A DNA stretch of 26,107 bases from an uncultured Bacteroidales bacterium (GTDB lineage Bacteria; Bacteroidota; Bacteroidia; Bacteroidales; UBA932). Made by a program: the position numbers and the translations under genes. The stretch is taken from assembly GCA_937901105.1 (NCBI GenBank), contig CALCHD010000109.1:1-26107 (forward strand), written 5' to 3'. This document shows positions 21,663 to 26,107 of the stretch, one piece after another (within the stretch, counting starts at the first letter, position 1; each line of letters opens with the position of its first letter). Below the pieces are notes generated by a model. That model ran no database searches and was not told the origin of the DNA. It saw nothing but the letters and a program-made list of their open reading frames with translations.

Positions 21663-24246
21663 TTTTTCTCTCTTTAATTCTATTTGCATACCTTGTAATC
21701 TCTCCAGCCCATAGCACTACAGAGGTGCATCCAGCAATTTGCAGCCAGTGCTTAAGGCTTAATGGCTCTGTTCTGAAGAAGCCTCCACCCCACTGTACAA
21801 TTACAAACTGCAGCAGTACTATAAGTACTGCGATTGTGATGAAGTTCCTGTTCTCCCTAATCTTGTAGAAAGCGGATTTGTTGCTTCCAAGAGTCCTTGC
21901 ATTGAACATGTTCCAGAACTGCATCATTACAAAGATAGTAAAGAATACTGTGAGTTCATATACTGTAACCTCACCGTCTGCGTTCATTCTTGTAAGTATC
22001 GCAAGAAGTACAGCCAGGAACAGCAGTCCTGTTCCAAAGATTTCAATTGCCATTGTTCTGGAAATGATGAAGTCGTTTATCCCTCTTGGCTTCTTGTTCA
22101 TTACTTCCTTGTATGAAGGTTCGCTGGCAAGGGCCAATGCTGCAAATGTGTCCATAATAAGGTTCACCCACAGCATTTGGGTTACTGTTAGAGGAAACTC
22201 TATTCCAATGAATGGGCCTATAAGGGCTGTGAATAGTGCAACAACGTTTATAGTAAGCTGGAACAGAATGAATTTCTGTATGTTCAGATATATTGAACGA
22301 CCCCATCTTACAGCTGTTGTAACACTTGCAAATGAGTCATCCAAAAGGATTATGTCGCTTGCCTCTTTTGCAACTGCCGTACCGGTACCCATTGCAAGGC
22401 CAACGTCTGCGTAGTTGAGTGCCGGTGCATCGTTTGTACCGTCACCTGTTACAGATACTATCTGTCCGCTCTGCTGAAGAAGCTTCACAAGCCTCATCTT
22501 GTCTGCAGGCCGTGCCCTTGACATCACTTTTATTGCTAGAGCTGCCTTTATTGCTGCTTCATCATCCAAAGCGGCAAAGTCTGAACCTGTAATATGGTTT
22601 GTATCTATTGAGTCACTCTCTTTCCAAAGTCCTGCCTGTCTTGCAATTTCTATTGCAGTAAGGGAAGTGTCTCCTGTTACAATCTTTACAGCAATTCCTG
22701 CTTTCATGCACTGTTCCATAGCTGCAGGCACATCTTCTCTGATAGGGTCTGCTATTGCTGTAAATCCGCTGTAGTTGAATTTGTTCTTTGCTACAATTTC
22801 AGCCACATCCCCGTCGCTCTCAAGAAGTGGTATCTCAACACTTGCAAATGCAAGGGTCCTCATACCTTTCTCCTGATATTCCTTAACCTTTTGGAGTTCT
22901 GTGTCAATATCAAGGCCGGCACACTTTGCAAATATAATTTCCGGTGCACCCTTAATCAGCAGTGTAAGCCTGTCGGGAAGATTATAGTCTGCTATGGTGG
23001 CCATATATTTCCTTTCGGTGCTGAATGGGAGCCTTTTTACAATTTTCCAGTTTTGCCTTATTTCGTTGTATGAAAATCCATTCTCCTGAAGATATAGCAG
23101 CAGAGCTCCCTCTGTAGGGTTTCCTACCGCTGTATATTCCCCTTTTGCATTTGACTCAAGAAGTGCTGTTGAATTCAGTGCAACTTCCTTTGCAAATGTT
23201 TCATCCGCTTTTGAGGAGAAATGCTGAACCTGCATCTTGTTCTGGGTGAGTGTGCCTGTCTTGTCAGTACAGATTACTGTTGTGGCACCCATTGTTTCGC
23301 AGGCATGCATTTTCCTTACAAGGGTATTGCCCGCAGTCATCTTGCGCATGCTGTATGCAAGGCTCAATGTCACGCTCATTGCAAGCCCTTCCGGTACAGC
23401 AACTACAATTAGAGTTACAGCAATCATGAAGAAGCTGAGCAATAGTGTCAGGTTCTCAATATTGAATGAGAATGTAAGGATTCCCATTGCGTAGTCCCTT
23501 ATTACCAGGGCTGCAAATGTGAGTCCTGCAACTGTGAATCCAATTTTGCCAATCAGTGAACTCAACTTGTCAAGCTGCCTGTTCAGAGGTGTCTTTGTGC
23601 CTGTAAGCTCTGCTGCCTGACGGGCTGTCTTGCCTATTTCTGTTGCATCTCCTACAGCCGTAACCTCCATTATTCCGTCACCTTCAGATACAGTTGTACC
23701 TCTATAGATGAAGTTTGGAGAGTATGTGCCTGCAAACTCCTTTACGGGAATATGTGTTTTCCTTGATGCTGCCGATTCTCCGTTAAGGGACGATTCGTTT
23801 ACACTCAATTCCATTGTTTCCAGCAATTTGCCGTCTGCAGGAATCTCGTCACCTTGTGTGACAATCACTATATCCCCTACTACAAGCTGGTTTTTCGGTA
23901 TCTGTGTTACATTTCCGTCTCTATATACCTTTACTTGTGTAGTGTCATTGATCTGGTTGAGTATGTCAAACTCCTTTCCTGCCTTGTGCTCGTTTATGAA
24001 TGAGAGGAATGTGGCAAGGAAAACAGCAAGGAGAATTCCAAGGCTCTCAACTACTGATCCGTGGAAATATCCTGTAATGAATGATAGCAGTGTTGCAAAA
24101 AGGAGCAGCTTTATTATTGGATCATTGAACTTGCTTAACAACAAGATAACCCAACTCTCCCTTTTGGGGGGAGTCAGGTCATTTGAGCCGTGCTTTGCTC
24201 TGCTTTCTGTTACTTGCTTATCTGATAGTCCTTTATAAGCTTGCAT
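21655..24246 (-). CDS. Calcium-translocating P-type ATPase, PMCA type
   Basis: An 863-residue P2-type cation pump of the inner membrane. Features in order: two N-terminal membrane helices, actuator loop with LNGESAAS near 155 (TGES equivalent), M4 with VVAVPEGLAMSVTLSLAYSM near 285, phosphorylation site CTDKTGTLTQNKM with the Asp near 328, KGAPE in the nucleotide domain, GDGTNDAPALNYADVGLAMG hinge motif, and six C-terminal helices. M6 carries MLWVNLIMDTFAALALASEP with the N-x-x-D pair typical of Ca2+ pumps. The calmodulin tail of animal PMCAs is absent, as usual in bacteria. It begins 2 bases after the valS stop. Confidence 0.92.
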   Translation of the reverse strand: MQAYKGLSDKQVTESRAKHGSNDLTPPKRESWVILLLSKFNDPIIKLLLFATLLSFITGYFHGSVVESLGILLAVFLATFLSFINEHKAGKEFDILNQINDTTQVKVYRDGNVTQIPKNQLVVGDIVIVTQGDEIPADGKLLETMELSVNESSLNGESAASRKTHIPVKEFAGTYSPNFIYRGTTVSEGDGIMEVTAVGDATEIGKTARQAAELTGTKTPLNRQLDKLSSLIGKIGFTVAGLTFAALVIRDYAMGILTFSFNIENLTLLLSFFMIAVTLIVVAVPEGLAMSVTLSLAYSMRKMTAGNTLVRKMHACETMGATTVICTDKTGTLTQNKMQVQHFSSKADETFAKEVALNSTALLESNAKGEYTAVGNPTEGALLLYLQENGFSYNEIRQNWKIVKRLPFSTERKYMATIADYNLPDRLTLLIKGAPEIIFAKCAGLDIDTELQKVKEYQEKGMRTLAFASVEIPLLESDGDVAEIVAKNKFNYSGFTAIADPIREDVPAAMEQCMKAGIAVKIVTGDTSLTAIEIARQAGLWKESDSIDTNHITGSDFAALDDEAAIKAALAIKVMSRARPADKMRLVKLLQQSGQIVSVTGDGTNDAPALNYADVGLAMGTGTAVAKEASDIILLDDSFASVTTAVRWGRSIYLNIQKFILFQLTINVVALFTALIGPFIGIEFPLTVTQMLWVNLIMDTFAALALASEPSYKEVMNKKPRGINDFIISRTMAIEIFGTGLLFLAVLLAILTRMNADGEVTVYELTVFFTIFVMMQFWNMFNARTLGSNKSAFYKIRENRNFITIAVLIVLLQFVIVQWGGGFFRTEPLSLKHWLQIAGCTSVVLWAGEITRYANRIKERKND

Positions 24247-24248
24247 TT

Positions 24249-25484
24249 TTATTTGTTTAGCAGTGCTGCAATTCTATTATGAAGGTTTTCAAGCTTGGTT
24301 GTTGCGTCAGACTGTTTCTTTCTCTCCATTGCAACAACGTTCTCTGGAGCATTGTTTACAAATTTCTCATTGGAAAGTTTGCCGTTCACCTGTTTAAGGA
24401 ACTTCTCGTAGTACTCAATTTCAGCCTTCATCTTTGCAACCTCTTCCTCTACGTTGATGTGCTCGTTAAGAGGTACAAAGAACTCGCTTGTCTTAACCAT
24501 GAAGTTTACACCCTGTGCCTGTGCATCAAAAGCATCAGCAACATTGATTGAGGTAATGTTTGCAAGTTTCTTTATTACAGAATCCATGCTGTTGTTGTAT
24601 GGAGCCTTTGCAAATACCTCAAGAGCCTCTTTAGGTGATATCTGTTTGCTCTGCCTGATGTTTCTGATGTTCATTACCATCTGTGAAGCATTCTCAAACT
24701 GCTCCAAAAGCTCTGCGTTGAATGCATCGCCTGCAGGTACGTTCTGGAACATGATTGTCTCACCCTCACCCCTTGCCTCAAGGTTCTGCCACAACTCCTC
24801 TGTGATGAATGGCATGAAAGGATGAAGGATTCTCAACAATGAATCAAAGAATGATTTTGTTGAAGCGTATGTCTGAGGGTCTATGCCTGCACCGTATGCA
24901 GGTTTTACCATCTCAAGGTACCATGCGCAGAAGTCATCCCAGAACAGCTTGTAGATCTCCATCAAGGCCTCCGAAAGCCTGTATTTGCCCAATAGGTCCT
25001 CAATTTCGGCGCTTGTCTTGGCAAGTTTTGCCTCAAACCACTCTACTGCCACTTTTGAGCTCTCTGGCTGCTGTGCAGCATCGTCCACATTCCAGCCGCT
25101 TACAAGACGGAATGCGTTCCAGATCTTGTTGTTGAAGTTACGGCCCTGCTCGCAAAGCGCCTCATCAAACAGGATATCGTTTCCAGCAGGTGCTGAAAGC
25201 ATCATGCCCATACGCACTGCGTCTGCACCATATTGTGCAATCAGCTCAAGAGGGTCTGGTGAGTTTCCAAGGGATTTCGACATCTTTCTGCCCAATTTAT
25301 CCCTTACGATACCTGTAAAGTATACATTCTTGAACGGCATGTTGCCTTTGTACTCATATCCTGCCATAATCATTCTGGCTACCCAGAAGAAGATGATGTC
25401 CGGACCGGTTACAAGGTCGCTTGTAGGATAGTAGTATTTTATCTCATCATTGTCGGGATTATTTATTCCCTCAAACAAAGAAAT
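24249..25484 (-). pseudogene. valS: Valyl-tRNA synthetase, C-terminal half only
   Basis: About 410 residues of ValRS, from ISLFEGINNPDNDEIKYYYP through VTGPDIIFFWVARMIMAGYE, the KMSKS loop (GRKMSKSLGNSPDPLELI), the anticodon-binding helical domain, and the C-terminal coiled-coil arm (AKMKAEIEYYEKFLKQVNGK). Full ValRS is about 870 residues, so the first ~450, with the HIGH motif and the editing domain, are missing. Upstream in the same frame are six unplaceable residues (KRLTQS) and then the start of a different protein. As read it cannot charge tRNA-Val. ValRS is essential, so the likely cause is an assembly join rather than a real truncation. The 3' end is normal and is followed at once by the Ca2+ ATPase. 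Confidence 0.85.
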
Positions 25485-25502
25485 GCTTTGGGTTAGCCGC
25501 TT

Positions 25503-25580
25503 GATTGTAATGGTAATAGCTGTTCTTAATCTGTTGCCCTTTATCGAGTTAAGGGCCTGGAAGAAAATCTCTCGCCACAT
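25503..25580 (-). pseudogene. N-terminal fragment of MacB/FtsX-like ABC permease
   Basis: MWREIFFQALNSIKGNRLRT followed by AITITI is the usual opening of Bacteroidetes FtsX-domain permeases (cytoplasmic start, then the first membrane helix). Only 26 residues are present before the frame passes into ValRS sequence. The intergenic stretch upstream (25581-25676) looks like a normal divergent promoter region, so this 5' end probably belongs with the gene on its right, not with valS. Confidence 0.6.
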
Positions 25581-25646
25581 ATCCGCTCAAATTAATTGTT
25601 GAAAAATATTTACTCTGCGAAAGTAGGAAAATTTCAGCGAAAAAGA

Positions 25647-25654
25647 TACCTTTG
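25647..25654 (+). promoter_or_regulatory. -7 box of pseudouridine synthase gene
   Basis: TACCTTTG, an exact match to TAnnTTTG, 22 bases upstream of ATG 25677. Confidence 0.6.
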
Positions 25655-25676
25655 CGCCCAAATTTACACACACATA

Positions 25677-25970
25677 ATGAGAACAAGAATTACAAGAGGT
25701 TCTGCCGCTAAAGGCACAGCCGAGAAAAGAGAGAGAAGAGAGCACTCTTCTGACAGTTACGAAGTTCCAAGACGCAATTTTGGCAAACGCTACGGCGAAT
25801 TCGAAGAGAAAAAATCATCAAGCAAAAATGGGGACAAACCTTTTGCCAAGAGGGGTGAAAAACCTTTCGGCAAAGAGAAACCTTTCGGTCATAAGAGCGA
25901 AAAGCCATTTGGCAAAAGCGAAAGACCTTTCAGCAAAGGTGACAAACCATTCAGCAAAAGCAGCAAGCCA
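25677..25970 (+). CDS. rRNA pseudouridine synthase (RluB-like), N-terminal low-complexity part, truncated
   Basis: MRTRITRGSAAKGTAEKRER followed by a Lys/Pro/Phe-rich stretch with repeated GDKPF, GEKPFGK, SEKPFGK and SKPF units is how I remember the disordered N-terminal extension of Bacteroidetes RluB-type pseudouridine synthases; the S4 and catalytic domains should follow. They are absent here: from about 25970 the plus frame is only antisense to a TepA-like gene and ends at 26057. The basic repeats would bind RNA. The assignment rests on the extension alone, so it is moderate. I take ATG 25677, downstream of the -7 box, over an in-frame ATG at 25596. Confidence 0.55.
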
Positions 25971-26107
25971 TCAATGTCATCACTCTCCTCGATTCCCGCC
26001 AGAAGGGGCAAAACATGCTCGTATTTCGTCGTTTTGCAGTTTTCCGGGAGCACTTGATGACCTTCCACTTGGCCAATAATGGTCAATGTGTAGATGTTGC
26101 CCTGTTT
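25949..26107 (-). CDS. TepA/ClpP-like protease fragment, Firmicutes-type
   Basis: Minus-strand frame entering at the window edge: YTLTIIGQVEGHQVLPENCK then TTKYEHVLPLLAGIEESDDI and DGLLLLLN. This matches the N-terminal part of the ClpP-like TepA (translocation-enhancing) proteins of Clostridia and Bacilli, where the next residues are TVGGDVEAG. Here the match stops after the Asn at 25949-25951. Neither the catalytic Ser nor the rest is present. I know this family from Firmicutes, not from Bacteroidales, so it looks foreign to the rest of the window. The gene's 5' part lies beyond base 26107. Confidence 0.6.

Noticed and set aside
8757..21663. AATGATTAAG at two gene junctions (8757 and 21654 regions) as a regulatory repeat
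   Set aside because: Both are simply Asn-Asp-stop overlapping Met-Ile-Lys; a ten-base match is easily produced by start-stop overlap.
24249..25580. A novel permease-aminoacyl-tRNA synthetase fusion enzyme
   Set aside because: The ValRS part lacks its catalytic HIGH half and the permease part is only 26 residues; a false join explains both better than a new enzyme.

Overview
This window reads as a Bacteroidetes (most likely Bacteroidales) chromosome segment, probably from a metagenome-derived or draft assembly. Evidence for the phylum is the repeated TAnnTTTG type -7 promoter box a short way upstream of gene starts, very short 5' leaders with no strong Shine-Dalgarno sequences, a lipoprotein TamL, a Vor-type ferredoxin oxidoreductase operon beside a fused ADP-forming acyl-CoA synthetase, and an RNase Y. 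There is no transposase, integrase, phage module, rRNA, tRNA or CRISPR array that I can see. Most of it is conserved housekeeping sequence.

Layout. 1-80: a short PurL-like fragment that stops dead against the next gene. 82-2883 (minus): nucleoside salvage cluster mtaD - purine nucleoside phosphorylase - HAD phosphatase. 2974-4662 (plus): B12-binding radical SAM protein, converging with a 6 bp overlap on a PhzF-family gene (4657-5523, minus). 5580-6660: an AT-richer islet with a tail-anchored HExxH protein and a doubtful small ORF. 6702-11595 (plus): energy operon: ADP-forming acyl-CoA synthetase, a 54-residue one-helix membrane protein, a 2[4Fe-4S] ferredoxin and the alpha, beta and gamma subunits of a 2-oxoacid:ferredoxin oxidoreductase, closed by a clear terminator. 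11697-14148 (plus): small coiled-coil protein, ZapA, a structured non-coding RNA with its own promoter and terminator (6S RNA candidate), then RNase Y, closed by a 14 bp hairpin. 14287-16599 (minus) TamL and 16655-17404 (plus) a SpoU methyltransferase are transcribed away from each other from back-to-back -7 boxes. A 121 bp nested-palindrome element (17413-17533) separates that methyltransferase from a second, convergent SpoU enzyme (RlmB). 17534-25484 (minus) is one tightly packed run: valS (3' half only), PMCA-type Ca2+ ATPase, 4HBT thioesterase, tatA, tatC, ABC-F ATPase, rlmB. The right end holds the first residues of an FtsX/MacB-like permease, the 5' part of a pseudouridine synthase gene and, on the minus strand, a TepA/ClpP-like fragment of Firmicutes appearance.

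How the genes work together. The acyl-CoA synthetase and Vor complex should convert 2-oxoacids from amino acids to acyl-CoA, reduced ferredoxin, organic acid and ATP. MtaD plus the nucleoside phosphorylase could clear methylthioadenosine or adenosine through 6-oxopurines. TamL, TatAC, RNase Y, ABC-F and the SpoU enzymes are envelope and RNA/ribosome maintenance genes.

Most noteworthy: (1) three abrupt homology breaks near the ends (PurL/HAD, permease/ValS, pseudouridine synthase/TepA), best explained as chimeric assembly joins, so the outer parts of the window should not be trusted for synteny; (2) the 6S-RNA-like locus between zapA and rny; (3) the nested palindrome and a 26 bp sequence it shares with the other convergent intergenic region. 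I did not find convincing evidence for a wholly new multi-gene system.
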